Part shown: positions 1 to 7,297 of the stretch, in pieces | Layout of the letters: each line of letters starts with the position of its first letter | How positions within the stretch are numbered: the stretch's first letter is position 1 | Source of the DNA: DASYQD01 sp036005845 | GTDB taxonomy: Bacteria; Acidobacteriota; Thermoanaerobaculia; Multivoradales; JAIOJS01 | Assembly (NCBI GenBank): GCA_036005845.1 | Contig: DASYQD010000092.1 | Location: 1-22,471 of the forward strand | DNA length: 22,471 nucleotides | Direction: 5' to 3' | Translations under genes and position numbers: made by a program | The notes under the pieces: generated by a model | Seen by the model: the letters and a program-made list of their open reading frames with translations, nothing else | Told to the model about the DNA's origin: nothing | The model's database searches: none

Positions 1-96
1 CGCTCGTGCTCGCTTCGCTGCGCGCGATCGGGAGCCCTCCCCCCGGCGCGCCCCATGCGCGGCGGCGGCGAGCGCCGGGCCGGTGACAACGGCAGC

Positions 97-102
97 TAAG
101 AT
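97..102 (+). promoter_or_regulatory. Possible -10 element for the radical SAM cassette
   Basis: TAAGAT fits the TANNNT -10 pattern and lies 27 nt before the ATG at 130. I cannot place a convincing -35 at 16-18 bp. The start codon has no clear Shine-Dalgarno sequence, so the position is only suggestive. The rest of 1-129 is GC-rich sequence in which I see no gene. Confidence 0.3.
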
Positions 103-129
103 CCTTCGCGTTGTAGTAAGTCATTTACG

Positions 130-1026
130 ATGCAACCGACAGCGTCCGAGCAGGCCCTGAGTCATGGCGTCCCGCGTGTGCGCTTGGGAGCGCTGGAGAC
201 TTTGTGGTTCCAGGTCGGCGGCACGGTGTGCAACCTGGCGTGTACGCATTGCTTCGTGTCGTGCTCGCCGACCAATCACACGCACGAGCTGATGACGCTC
301 GAGGAGGTGCGGCCGTTCCTGGAGGAGGGCGCCGCGCTGGGGGTGAAGGAGTACTACTTCACCGGCGGGGAGCCGTTCCTCAATCCGGAGATGGAGGCGA
401 TCCTGGCGCTCGTCGTGGGCGCGTACGGGCCGGCGACGGTGTTGACCAACGGGTTGCTGCTCGATGCCGCGCGGTGCCGGCGGTTGCGGGCGATCGCGGA
501 CGCGGGCGAGTACTCGCTGGACCTGCGGGTGTCGCTCGACGGGCCGGACGCGGAGAGCAACGACCGCGTGCGCGGCAGCGGCGCCTTCGCGCGGGCGACG
601 GCGGGGATCCGCAACCTCGCCGCCGTCGGGCTCAATCCGGTGGTGACCGCGACCGACGTGTACGACGAGAACGGCTCGCCGCAGGGGAAGGAGCGCTTCT
701 TCGCGCTGCTGCGCAGCCTCGGCATCGACAAGCCGCGGTTGAAGCTGCTGCCGATGTTTCGCATCGGCGCCGAGGCCGAGCGCGCCGGCGCCTACGAGAG
801 CTGGCAGCGGCTGGACGAGCAGGATGGCGACGAGCTCGGTTGGGACCACCTGCAGTGCAGCAGCAGCCGGATGGTCACCGACCAGGGAGTGTGGGTCTGC
901 CCGATCCTCGTCAACGAGCCGTCGGCGCGCATGGGGCCGACGCTGGCCGACGCGCTGGGCTCGGCGACGCTCGCGCACTCCGCCTGCTGGACCTGCCATG
1001 TCTACGGCGTTAGTTGTCGGACGTGA
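130..1026 (+). CDS. Radical SAM protein with SPASM/twitch-like C-terminus
   Basis: A 298-residue radical S-adenosylmethionine enzyme. Seen: the cluster-binding CxxxCxxC at residues 34-41 (CNLACTHC), a GGEP SAM-binding motif at about 79-82, and a C-terminal cysteine set (C243, C257, C286, C289, C296) spaced like an auxiliary Fe-S cluster of the SPASM/twitch type. Family knowledge: such proteins reductively cleave SAM and often modify peptides or small molecules. The substrate cannot be read from the sequence. It is the first gene of a plus-strand cassette, followed at 41 bp by a phosphoesterase-fold gene and then a flavoprotein. No short precursor-peptide gene is visible nearby. The ATG at 130 lacks a clear ribosome binding site but gives the usual short lead-in before the cluster motif. 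Confidence 0.9.
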   Translation: MQPTASEQALSHGVPRVRLGALETLWFQVGGTVCNLACTHCFVSCSPTNHTHELMTLEEVRPFLEEGAALGVKEYYFTGGEPFLNPEMEAILALVVGAYGPATVLTNGLLLDAARCRRLRAIADAGEYSLDLRVSLDGPDAESNDRVRGSGAFARATAGIRNLAAVGLNPVVTATDVYDENGSPQGKERFFALLRSLGIDKPRLKLLPMFRIGAEAERAGAYESWQRLDEQDGDELGWDHLQCSSSRMVTDQGVWVCPILVNEPSARMGPTLADALGSATLAHSACWTCHVYGVSCRT

Positions 1027-1066
1027 ACCGCCGAGCCCCTCATCCCCGCACGCGGCGAGGTCGCCC

Positions 1067-2089
1067 GTGAGTCTCGACGCGGTGGAGCGCGCCCGGCTCG
1101 TCGCCCATCGTGGGCTCGCCACCTGGGGCGAGCGGCGGGTGCCGCTCGCCGAGTTCCGCGCCGCTGCCGCGGCGAGCGGCGCGGCGCTGCCGGCGTCGGA
1201 GCGCGCGGCCGCGCGGCAAGCGCTGCTCGCGCGGCCGGCGGACATGACGCCGATCGAGGGACCGTTCGCGCGCATCGCCGTGTGCGGCGGCGTCTACAGC
1301 AATCGGCAGGCGCTGGCCGCCTGTCTCGACGACGCCGCCGCGCGCGGCGCCGAGGCGGTCTACTGCCTCGGCGACCTCGGCGGCTTCGGGCCGCACCCCG
1401 AGGCCTGCTGGCCGCTGCTGCTCGAGGGGCACGCGGGCTCGTATCCGGTGACAGCCCAACCCGTGCGCTGCGTGCAGGGCAACTACGAGCAGTCGCTCGC
1501 CGCGCTGCGCGAGGACTGCAACTGCGGCTATACCGATCCGCGCGACAACCACTTCGCGCGGCTCTCCTACCAGTACACGGCGCGTTCCTGCTCGCCGGCG
1601 TTCAAGGCCTGGATGGGCGCGCTGCCGGCGCGCCGCCGCGTGCGGCTCGCCTGCGCCGACGGCGAGCGCGAGCTGCTCCTCGTCCACGGCTCGCCGCGGC
1701 GGGTGAACGAGTTCCTCTTCGCCTCGACGGCTCCGGCGCCGCTGCTCGCCATGCTGTGCGCGGCGGAGCGCTGCGACGGCTTCCTCTGCACGCACACCGG
1801 CCTGCCCTGGGTGCGCGCCATGCCGGGTGGCGCGGTCGTCGCCAACGTCGGCGTGCTCGGCCGGCCCGCCAACGACGGCGACATCCGCGTGCGTTACGCG
1901 CTGGTGAGCGCGGGCGCGCGCGGGATCGAAGTCGAGATCGTGCGCCTGGCCTACGATCACCAGGCCCTCGCCGCCGAGATGCGCGCCGAGCGGCTGCCGG
2001 AGGAGTTCGTGGCCACGATCGAGAGCGGCTGGTGGACGACGTGTCTCGAGATCCTGCCCTCGCGCGAGCGCGAGGCCTCGCGCTTCTGA
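1067..2089 (+). CDS. Metallophosphoesterase-fold protein with degenerate metal-1 site
   Basis: A 340-residue calcineurin-like phosphoesterase homologue (YfcE/ApaH-like layout) after about 65 N-terminal residues. Motifs in order: motif I reads CGGVYSN at 73-79 where the family has SDxHGN; GD at 102-103; GNYE at 138-141 (family GNHD/E); VHG with H207; and THTGLP at 242-247 where the family has GHTHxP. The ligands of the second metal (D103, N139, H207, H243) are kept, while those unique to the first metal (motif I Asp and His, last His of GHTH) are absent. It is unusually Cys-rich. GTG 1067 is preferred because GCGAGG lies 6 nt upstream; an ATG at 998, overlapping the radical SAM gene by 29 bp, is the alternative. 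It may be a mononuclear enzyme or a binding partner for its neighbours. The fold is confident, the function unknown. Confidence 0.82.
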   Translation: MSLDAVERARLVAHRGLATWGERRVPLAEFRAAAAASGAALPASERAAARQALLARPADMTPIEGPFARIAVCGGVYSNRQALAACLDDAAARGAEAVYCLGDLGGFGPHPEACWPLLLEGHAGSYPVTAQPVRCVQGNYEQSLAALREDCNCGYTDPRDNHFARLSYQYTARSCSPAFKAWMGALPARRRVRLACADGERELLLVHGSPRRVNEFLFASTAPAPLLAMLCAAERCDGFLCTHTGLPWVRAMPGGAVVANVGVLGRPANDGDIRVRYALVSAGARGIEVEIVRLAYDHQALAAEMRAERLPEEFVATIESGWWTTCLEILPSREREASRF

Positions 2090-2121
2090 CCGACGCGGCG
2101 ACGACGAGGAGCCGACCACAC

Positions 2122-3375
2122 ATGAGCGACCGCACCAACGCCAACGACTCGCACCATCCTCGCCTTGCCATCCTCGGCGCCGGTCCCATCGGGCTCGAGG
2201 CGGCACTCGCCGCGCACGAAGCGGGGCTGCCGTTCACGATCTACGAGGCGGCCGCGGAACCCGCGGGTCACGTGGCGGACTGGGCGCACGTGCGTCTCTT
2301 CACGCCCTGGTCGCTGTCGGTGTCGGCGCGCCAGCGCCGCCACCTCGCGGCGCTCGGCGCCGAGCCGCCGGCGGACGGCGGCTGCCCGACCGGCGCCGAG
2401 CTGCGCGAGCAGGTGCTGCTGCCGCTCGTGCGCTCGGCCGCCATCGCGCCGCACCTGCGCCTTGGCGCTCGCGTGCGTGCCGTCGGCCGCCAGGGCCTGC
2501 TCAAGCACGAGGAGATCGCCACCGCCGCGCGCGCCGGCAGCCCCTTCCGCCTGCTCGTCGAGAGCAACGGCGAGGAGCGCATCGAGACGGCCGAGGTGGT
2601 GCTCGACTGCACCGGCACCTGGAGCTCGCCGAACACGCTCGGCGACGGCGGCATCCCGGCGCCGGGCGAGGAGCGGCTCGCCGGCCGGATCACGCGCCGC
2701 ATTCCCAACCTCCCGCGCGAGCGCGCGGAGTGGGCGGGCCGCACCGTGCTGCTCGTCGGCGCCGGCCACTCGGCGCAGACGGCGGCGCGCGACTTCGCGG
2801 AATTCGCGCCCGACGCGCCGGGCACGCGCGTGCTGTGGGCGCTGCGCTCCGAGAAGCCGACTTTCGACGCCATCGCCGACGATCCGCTGCCCGAGCGCGC
2901 GCGCCTCGCCGCCGCGGCCGCCGCCCTCGCCGGCGGCGCCTCGCCCGCAGTGTGGGCCTACCGCGGCGTCGCCGTCGACCGCCTCGCCGAGCAGGACGGC
3001 AAGGTCAAGGTGAGGCTGCGCAAGGTCGTCGGCGAGCCGCAGGAGGTGATCGTCGACCGCGTGCTGTCGCTGACCGGCGCCGTGGGCGACCATCGCCTCT
3101 ACCGCCAGCTCCAGGTCCACGAGTGCTACGCCACCTGCGGGCCGATGAAGCTCTCGGCGGCGCTCTTTGCCGCCGCGGGAGGCAGCGGCGACTGCCTGCA
3201 GCAGACGGCGCACGGCGTCGAGTCGCTGAAGAGCCCCGAGCCGCGCTTCTTCCTGCTCGGCCAGAAGTCCTACGGCCGCAACACCAGCTTCCTGCTGCGC
3301 GTCGGCTGGGAGCAGGTGGCCGAGGTGATGGCCGAGCTCGCGCGCGAGCCGGTGCCGCTCACCGTCCCGGCGTGA
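2122..3375 (+). CDS. FAD/NAD(P)-dependent oxidoreductase, two Rossmann folds
   Basis: A 417-residue flavoprotein. The N-terminal dinucleotide-binding motif GAGPIG is at 19-24, and a second one, GAGHSA, starts at about residue 213, the usual arrangement for FAD plus NAD(P)H binding in pyridine nucleotide-disulfide-type or flavin monooxygenase-type enzymes. A C-terminal block with ECYATCGP (about 333-340) and GQKSYGRNTSFL is distinctive, but I cannot assign it to a named enzyme. There is no redox CxxxxC next to the FAD motif, so it is probably not a disulfide reductase. The ATG is 32 bp after the phosphoesterase stop and is preceded by GAGGAG, supporting one transcript with the radical SAM gene. 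The likely role is an oxidation or reduction step on the product of that cassette; the substrate is unknown. Confidence 0.83.
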   Translation: MSDRTNANDSHHPRLAILGAGPIGLEAALAAHEAGLPFTIYEAAAEPAGHVADWAHVRLFTPWSLSVSARQRRHLAALGAEPPADGGCPTGAELREQVLLPLVRSAAIAPHLRLGARVRAVGRQGLLKHEEIATAARAGSPFRLLVESNGEERIETAEVVLDCTGTWSSPNTLGDGGIPAPGEERLAGRITRRIPNLPRERAEWAGRTVLLVGAGHSAQTAARDFAEFAPDAPGTRVLWALRSEKPTFDAIADDPLPERARLAAAAAALAGGASPAVWAYRGVAVDRLAEQDGKVKVRLRKVVGEPQEVIVDRVLSLTGAVGDHRLYRQLQVHECYATCGPMKLSAALFAAAGGSGDCLQQTAHGVESLKSPEPRFFLLGQKSYGRNTSFLLRVGWEQVAEVMAELAREPVPLTVPA

Positions 3376-3379
3376 GGCG

Positions 3380-4006
3380 CTACTTCGCCAGCAGCTCGAC
3401 CTGCAGCTCCACCTCGTCGCGGTTGGCGACGGCGCCGCGGAAGCTGTAGGGCTTGATGCCGTAGTCGCTCTGCAGGAAGCGGAAGCCGCCGTTGGCGTGC
3501 AGGTATTCGCCGCGGCGCTCGATGGTGGCCGGGAAGGTCACTTCCTTGGTGACGCCGTGCAGGGTGAAGGCGCCGGTGATGCGCAGCTTCCCCTCGCCGA
3601 CGCTGTCGACGCGCTGCGAGCGAAACGCGATCGCCGGGTACTTGGCGACGTCGAGCTGCAGCGGGCCGCGCATGGTGTTCTGGATCTCGCGGCGGTTGAC
3701 GTCGGCGATGGGCGGCATCTCGAGCCGCTTGCGCAGGTTCGGCTCGTCCATCATCAGGCCGTTCGTCTCGACGGTCACCTCGACGGAGCCGGTGTTGGGT
3801 TTGGCGGGGTCCCAGCGCACGGTGCCCGAGAGCTTGGAGGCGCGCGCCACGTGGTCGTGGGCGAGGGCCGAGGCGGCGCCCTCCTTCCATATCCGCACGA
3901 GCAACGTGCTGCGCGCCGCGTCGACGGTGAAGTTGGCAGCAGCGGCCGGGGCCGCGACGAGGGCGGCACCGAGGGTGGCGAGGAGCAGCGCGGCAGGTCG
4001 GCTCAT
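3380..4006 (-). CDS. Secreted YceI-family protein
   Basis: A 208-residue YceI-like lipocalin-fold protein. A Sec signal peptide occupies about residues 1-24 (hydrophobic core followed by AAPAAAA, then NFTVD). The mature part begins with the family's typical TVDxxRS pattern and keeps FTLHGVTKEVTFP and YGIKPYSFRG, both YceI hallmarks. Family knowledge: periplasmic proteins that bind isoprenoid-like lipids, often stress-induced. ATG 4006 has GAGGTG 6 nt upstream; an in-frame ATG further upstream would add 23 residues and spoil the signal peptide. It follows lhgO on the same strand with a 65-bp gap, so it may be cotranscribed. Its stop lies 4 bp from the stop of the convergent flavoprotein gene. 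Confidence 0.9.
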   Translation of the reverse strand: MSRPAALLLATLGAALVAAPAAAANFTVDAARSTLLVRIWKEGAASALAHDHVARASKLSGTVRWDPAKPNTGSVEVTVETNGLMMDEPNLRKRLEMPPIADVNRREIQNTMRGPLQLDVAKYPAIAFRSQRVDSVGEGKLRITGAFTLHGVTKEVTFPATIERRGEYLHANGGFRFLQSDYGIKPYSFRGAVANRDEVELQVELLAK

Positions 4007-4071
4007 GATGGGCACCTCGACGGGTGAGTGCGCAGGCTGGTTCCAGAGGTTCAGCGCCTTCGGCGGCTCCA

Positions 4072-5283
4072 TCAGAGTACCCCCGCCGACTGCTGCGCGA
4101 TCTGCACAGCCAGATGTTCGCCGATGGGCAGGCAGGAGGTCGCCGCGGGCGACGGCGCGTTGAGGACGTGGAGCGAGCGCTCGCCGGCAACCACGAGGAA
4201 ATCGTCGACGAGCTTGCCGGCCGCGTCGACCGCCTGCGCGCGCACCCCAGCCGGCGCCGGCAGCAGGTCGGCGCGCGAGAGCGCCGGCACCAGCCGCCGC
4301 GCCTCGGCGAGGAAGCGCCGCTTGCTGGTGGCGCGCAGCAGCTCGGCTACTCCCTTGCCGCCGAGCCGCGCCGCGAGCCGCCAGAAGCCGCCGAAGCGCA
4401 GCACGTCGCCGAGGTCGCGCGCCGAGAGGTCGCGCCGCCGGTACCCTTCGCGCGCGCCGGCGAGCACGGCGTTGGGCCCGGCGACGACCTCGCCGTCGAC
4501 GGTCCGGTGCAGGTGCACGCCGAGGAACGGCACCGCCGGATCGGGCAGCGGGTAGACGAGGTGGCGCACCAGCGCACGGGCCGACTCGCGCAGCCGGTAG
4601 TACTCGCCGCGGAACGGCACGATGCGCACGGCCGAGTCGACGCCCGCCATGCGCGCGACGCGGTCGCAGAAGAGGCCGGCGCAGTTGACGAGGAACGAAG
4701 CGTCGAGCGGCCCCTCGGAAGTCTGGAGCCGCAGGCTGCCGCCGGCTGCCGCATCGATGGCCGCGAGCGCGACGCCGCGGCGCAACGTCACGCCGTCCGC
4801 GGCCAGCTCGCCGGCGAGCGCCCGCGCCACCGCCGGGAAGTCGACGATCCCGGTCGACGGCACCAGCAGTGCCGCCTCGCCGCGCACGTGCGGCTCGCGC
4901 TCGCGCAACGCCGCGGCGCTGAGCCACTGCGTCTCCACCTCGTTCTCGGTCGCGCGCGCCTGCAGCGCCTGAAGCCGCGGCAGCTCGCTCGGACGCGTCG
5001 CCACCACCACCTTGCCGCACACCTCGTGGCGGATACCGCGCTCGCCGCAGAAGGCCAGCAGGCGCCGCCGCCCTTCGCGGGCGAAGCGCGCCTTGAGGCT
5101 GTCGGGCTTGTAGTAGAGGCCGGAGTGCAGGATGCCGCTGTTGTGGCCGCTCTGGTGGCGCGCGATCTCGGGCTCCTTCTCGAGCACGACGAGCGGCACG
5201 GCGGGCAGCGCCGCGCGCAGCGCGCGGGCGGTGGCGAGGCCGACGAGGCCGCCGCCGACGATCACGATCGGAGCCGTTCCCAT
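4072..5283 (-). CDS. lhgO: L-2-hydroxyglutarate oxidase
   Basis: A 403-residue FAD-dependent oxidase of the DAO superfamily. It has GGGLVGLATAR at the N-terminus for FAD binding, the family signature HQSGHNSGILHSGLYY, and PFLGVHLHR plus GPNAVLAG further on, as in LhgO/YgaF. Family knowledge: it oxidises L-2-hydroxyglutarate to 2-oxoglutarate, passing electrons to the quinone pool or oxygen, and so repairs a toxic side product of malate dehydrogenase. Length matches the family (about 400 residues). ATG 5283 has no Shine-Dalgarno sequence but a TACGCT -10 element sits 10 nt upstream, suggesting a leaderless message. It is divergent from ferrochelatase, with yceI downstream. Confidence 0.92.
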   Translation of the reverse strand: MGTAPIVIVGGGLVGLATARALRAALPAVPLVVLEKEPEIARHQSGHNSGILHSGLYYKPDSLKARFAREGRRRLLAFCGERGIRHEVCGKVVVATRPSELPRLQALQARATENEVETQWLSAAALREREPHVRGEAALLVPSTGIVDFPAVARALAGELAADGVTLRRGVALAAIDAAAGGSLRLQTSEGPLDASFLVNCAGLFCDRVARMAGVDSAVRIVPFRGEYYRLRESARALVRHLVYPLPDPAVPFLGVHLHRTVDGEVVAGPNAVLAGAREGYRRRDLSARDLGDVLRFGGFWRLAARLGGKGVAELLRATSKRRFLAEARRLVPALSRADLLPAPAGVRAQAVDAAGKLVDDFLVVAGERSLHVLNAPSPAATSCLPIGEHLAVQIAQQSAGVL

Positions 5284-5293
5284 GCGGCGCGCC

Positions 5294-5299
5294 AGCGTA
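5294..5299 (-). promoter_or_regulatory. -10 element close to the lhgO start
   Basis: Read on the minus strand this is TACGCT, 10 nt before the lhgO ATG, which predicts a leader of only a few nucleotides. An identical 8-mer (AGCGTAGC on the plus strand) recurs about 30 bp upstream, so a second -10 copy may exist. No convincing -35 was found. Confidence 0.45.
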
Positions 5300-5375
5300 G
5301 CGCAGCGGAGCGTCTTCCAAGTCAGCGTAGCAGCGGCTGGGTGAGGGCAGCCCTGTCCCCCCGAGAGCCGACTGT

Positions 5376-5381
5376 TAAGCT
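5376..5381 (+). promoter_or_regulatory. -10 element close to the hemH start
   Basis: TAAGCT lies 8 nt before the ATG at 5390. A transcription start about 7 nt after the hexamer would fall within two bases of the start codon, giving an essentially leaderless message. No -35 consensus is obvious. Confidence 0.45.
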
Positions 5382-5389
5382 GGCGGCCG

Positions 5390-6508
5390 ATGTCGTTCTA
5401 TCGCGGCGTAATGGACTCGAAACCGGGCGACCCGTCGCCGATCGGCGTGCTCATCGCCCACCTCGGCACCCCCGACGCGCCGGAGCCCGCCGCGCTGCGG
5501 CGCTACCTGCGGCAGTTCCTCTCCGACCCGCGCGTCATCGAGCTGCCGCGCTGGAAGTGGCTGCCGGTGCTGCACCTCTTCGTGCTCACCACGCGGCCGA
5601 AGACGTCGGCGGCGCTCTACCGCAAGATCTGGACTCCGGAAGGCTCGCCGCTGCTCGTCCACACGCGCGCGGTCGCGCAAGCCGTGGGCGAGGCGCTCCG
5701 CGCGCGCCTCGCCGCTCCGCTCCGCTCTTCCATCCAGATGGCGGTCGGCATGCGCTACGGCAACCCGTCGATGGCGGCGGCGCTGCGCGAGCTGGCGGAG
5801 CGCGGCTGTCGGCGCGTCCTCGTCTTCCCGCTCTACCCGCAGTACTCGGGCACCACGACCGCTTCGACCTTCGACGCGGTCTTCGCCGAGCTCGCGACCT
5901 GGCGCCGGATGCCGGAGCTGCGGACGGTCAACGACTACCACGACGACGCCGGCTACGTCGCCGCCCTCGCCGCCAGCATCCGCGACAGTTGGCGCGAGCG
6001 CGGCCGCGCCGAGAAGCTCCTCCTCACCTTCCACGGCATCCCGCGCCGCTACGTCGACGCCGGCGACCCCTACTTCGCGCACTGCCACGAGACGGCGCGC
6101 CGCGTCGTGCGGCAGCTCGGGCTCGCCGAGCGCGACTACGAGGTCACCTTCCAGTCGCTCTTCGGCAAGGAGGAGTGGCTGCGGCCGTACACCGACGAGA
6201 CGATGAAGAAGCTGGGCGGCAGCAAGCTCGCCAGCGTCGACGTCCTCTGCCCGGGCTTCTCGGTCGACTGCCTGGAGACGCTCGAGGAGATCGACGGCTT
6301 GAACCGCGAATTCTTCACGCACGCCGGCGGCGGCGACTACCGCTACGTCCCCTGCCTCAACGAGCGACCCGATCACGTCGCGGCGCTCGCCGACATCGCG
6401 CTCCGCCACCTCGGCGGCTGGGTGGACGCCGCGCGGCGCGAACCGATGCCGGTCTACGACGACGCCGCGTCGACGGAGCCGGCGATCCCGAGCGCCGCGA
6501 CTTACTGA
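5390..6508 (+). CDS. hemH: Ferrochelatase
   Basis: A 372-residue ferrochelatase inserting Fe(II) into protoporphyrin IX, the last step of protoporphyrin-dependent haem synthesis. Seen: N-terminal IAHLGTPDAPEP (family NLGTPxAP), FPLYPQYSGTTTAS, the catalytic-His segment TFHGIPRRYVDAGDPY, the EWLRPYT segment with the metal-site Glu, and CPGFSVDCLETLEEID near the C-terminus. All are in proteobacterial-type order and the length is right. ATG 5390 is chosen because a -10 element is adjacent; an ATG at 5411 would also leave the domain intact. No other haem gene is nearby. Its last 7 bp overlap the 3' end of the convergent HAD phosphatase, so the two stop codons are interleaved. Confidence 0.95.
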   Translation: MSFYRGVMDSKPGDPSPIGVLIAHLGTPDAPEPAALRRYLRQFLSDPRVIELPRWKWLPVLHLFVLTTRPKTSAALYRKIWTPEGSPLLVHTRAVAQAVGEALRARLAAPLRSSIQMAVGMRYGNPSMAAALRELAERGCRRVLVFPLYPQYSGTTTASTFDAVFAELATWRRMPELRTVNDYHDDAGYVAALAASIRDSWRERGRAEKLLLTFHGIPRRYVDAGDPYFAHCHETARRVVRQLGLAERDYEVTFQSLFGKEEWLRPYTDETMKKLGGSKLASVDVLCPGFSVDCLETLEEIDGLNREFFTHAGGGDYRYVPCLNERPDHVAALADIALRHLGGWVDAARREPMPVYDDAASTEPAIPSAATY

Positions 6509-7221
6509 GCGGCGGTCCCGCCGGCACCGGTCGCGGCGAGCGCCGCGACGCCGGCCGGTGCGAGCCCGAGCCACTCGACTAGCGCGCCGACCTCGGGCAG
6601 GCAGGCGAGTTGCGGGCAGCCGCGCAGCTCCTCCTCCGCCTGCGCGCCGCAGAGCACGGCGACGGCGTCGACGCCGGCGTTTCTCGCCATCTCCAGATCC
6701 CACCGCGTGTCGCCCACCATCAGAGTCTGCTCCGGCCGCGCGCCCAGCTCGTCCATCAGCTCGAGGAGCATCGCCGGCGCCGGCTTCGGCGGGCACTCGT
6801 CCAACGTGCGCGTGGCGTGGAAGCAGGCGCCGAGGCCGGTGCGCTCGAAGTCGCGCACCAGGCCGCGGCGGCTCTTGGCGGTGGCGACGGCGAGCAGCAG
6901 GCCGGCATCGGCGAGCCGCGCCAGCGTCGCGGCCGTGGCGGGGAACGGGTCGTGGCGCGCATGCCAGGTCTCGACCCAGTGGTGACGGTAGCGGTCGAGG
7001 ATGGTCTCGCGCGTCGCCGCCTCGAGCTTTGGGAAGAAGCGATCGAAGCTGTCGCCAAGCCCGAGCCCGATCGAGCCGCGCAGCAGCGGCAGCGGCGGCG
7101 GCGCGACACCGGCATCGGCGAGCGCCGCCTCGGTGCAGGCGACGATCGAGCCGATCGAGTCGATCAGCGTGCCGTCCCAATCGAAGACGACGAGGCGGTA
7201 GTCGCGGCGGGGCGCGCTCAT
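6502..7221 (-). CDS. HAD-superfamily phosphatase, phosphoglycolate phosphatase-like
   Basis: A 239-residue HAD hydrolase of the Gph/PGMB subfamily. Motif I DWDGTL has its catalytic Asp pair at residues 14 and 16. A helical cap follows. Motif II is within VATAKS, motif III is the Lys of PPKPAPAML, and motif IV is VGDTRWDLEMARNAG. All catalytic residues are present. Likely reaction: dephosphorylation of 2-phosphoglycolate or a similar small phosphate ester; the exact substrate cannot be told from sequence. It lies 76 bp after the M23 peptidase gene on the same strand but has its own TACACT -10 element 9 nt before the ATG. The 3' end overlaps hemH by 7 bp. Confidence 0.88.
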   Translation of the reverse strand: MSAPRRDYRLVVFDWDGTLIDSIGSIVACTEAALADAGVAPPPLPLLRGSIGLGLGDSFDRFFPKLEAATRETILDRYRHHWVETWHARHDPFPATAATLARLADAGLLLAVATAKSRRGLVRDFERTGLGACFHATRTLDECPPKPAPAMLLELMDELGARPEQTLMVGDTRWDLEMARNAGVDAVAVLCGAQAEEELRGCPQLACLPEVGALVEWLGLAPAGVAALAATGAGGTAAQ

Positions 7222-7230
7222 GGCGGCGCG

Positions 7231-7236
7231 AGTGTA
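7231..7236 (-). promoter_or_regulatory. -10 element close to the HAD phosphatase start
   Basis: Read on the minus strand this is TACACT, 9 nt upstream of the ATG at 7221, with no Shine-Dalgarno sequence between. It suggests a leaderless message separate from the upstream peptidase transcript. Confidence 0.42.
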
Positions 7237-7297
7237 CCGGCAGCGGGCGAGGCGCGACGGCTCCGAGATCGCCGCCGCCGCGCCATGCGCCGCTCGC

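Noticed and set aside
1024..1026. The TGA ending the Cys-rich radical SAM C-terminus read as selenocysteine.
   Set aside because: Read-through in that frame gives nothing resembling a conserved domain, no selenocysteine-insertion hairpin is evident, and the cysteine set is already complete before the stop.
824..1066. An in-frame N-terminal extension of the phosphoesterase gene back to 824, or to 998.
   Set aside because: From 824 it would run through the radical SAM gene in another frame. The 998 start lacks a ribosome binding site, while GTG 1067 has one; 998 remains a minor alternative.
4024..6582. A long plus-strand open frame of about 850 codons across lhgO and hemH.
   Set aside because: It is antisense to lhgO and out of frame with hemH. 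Its product is Arg/Ala/His-rich without motifs, as expected from high-GC shadow frames.
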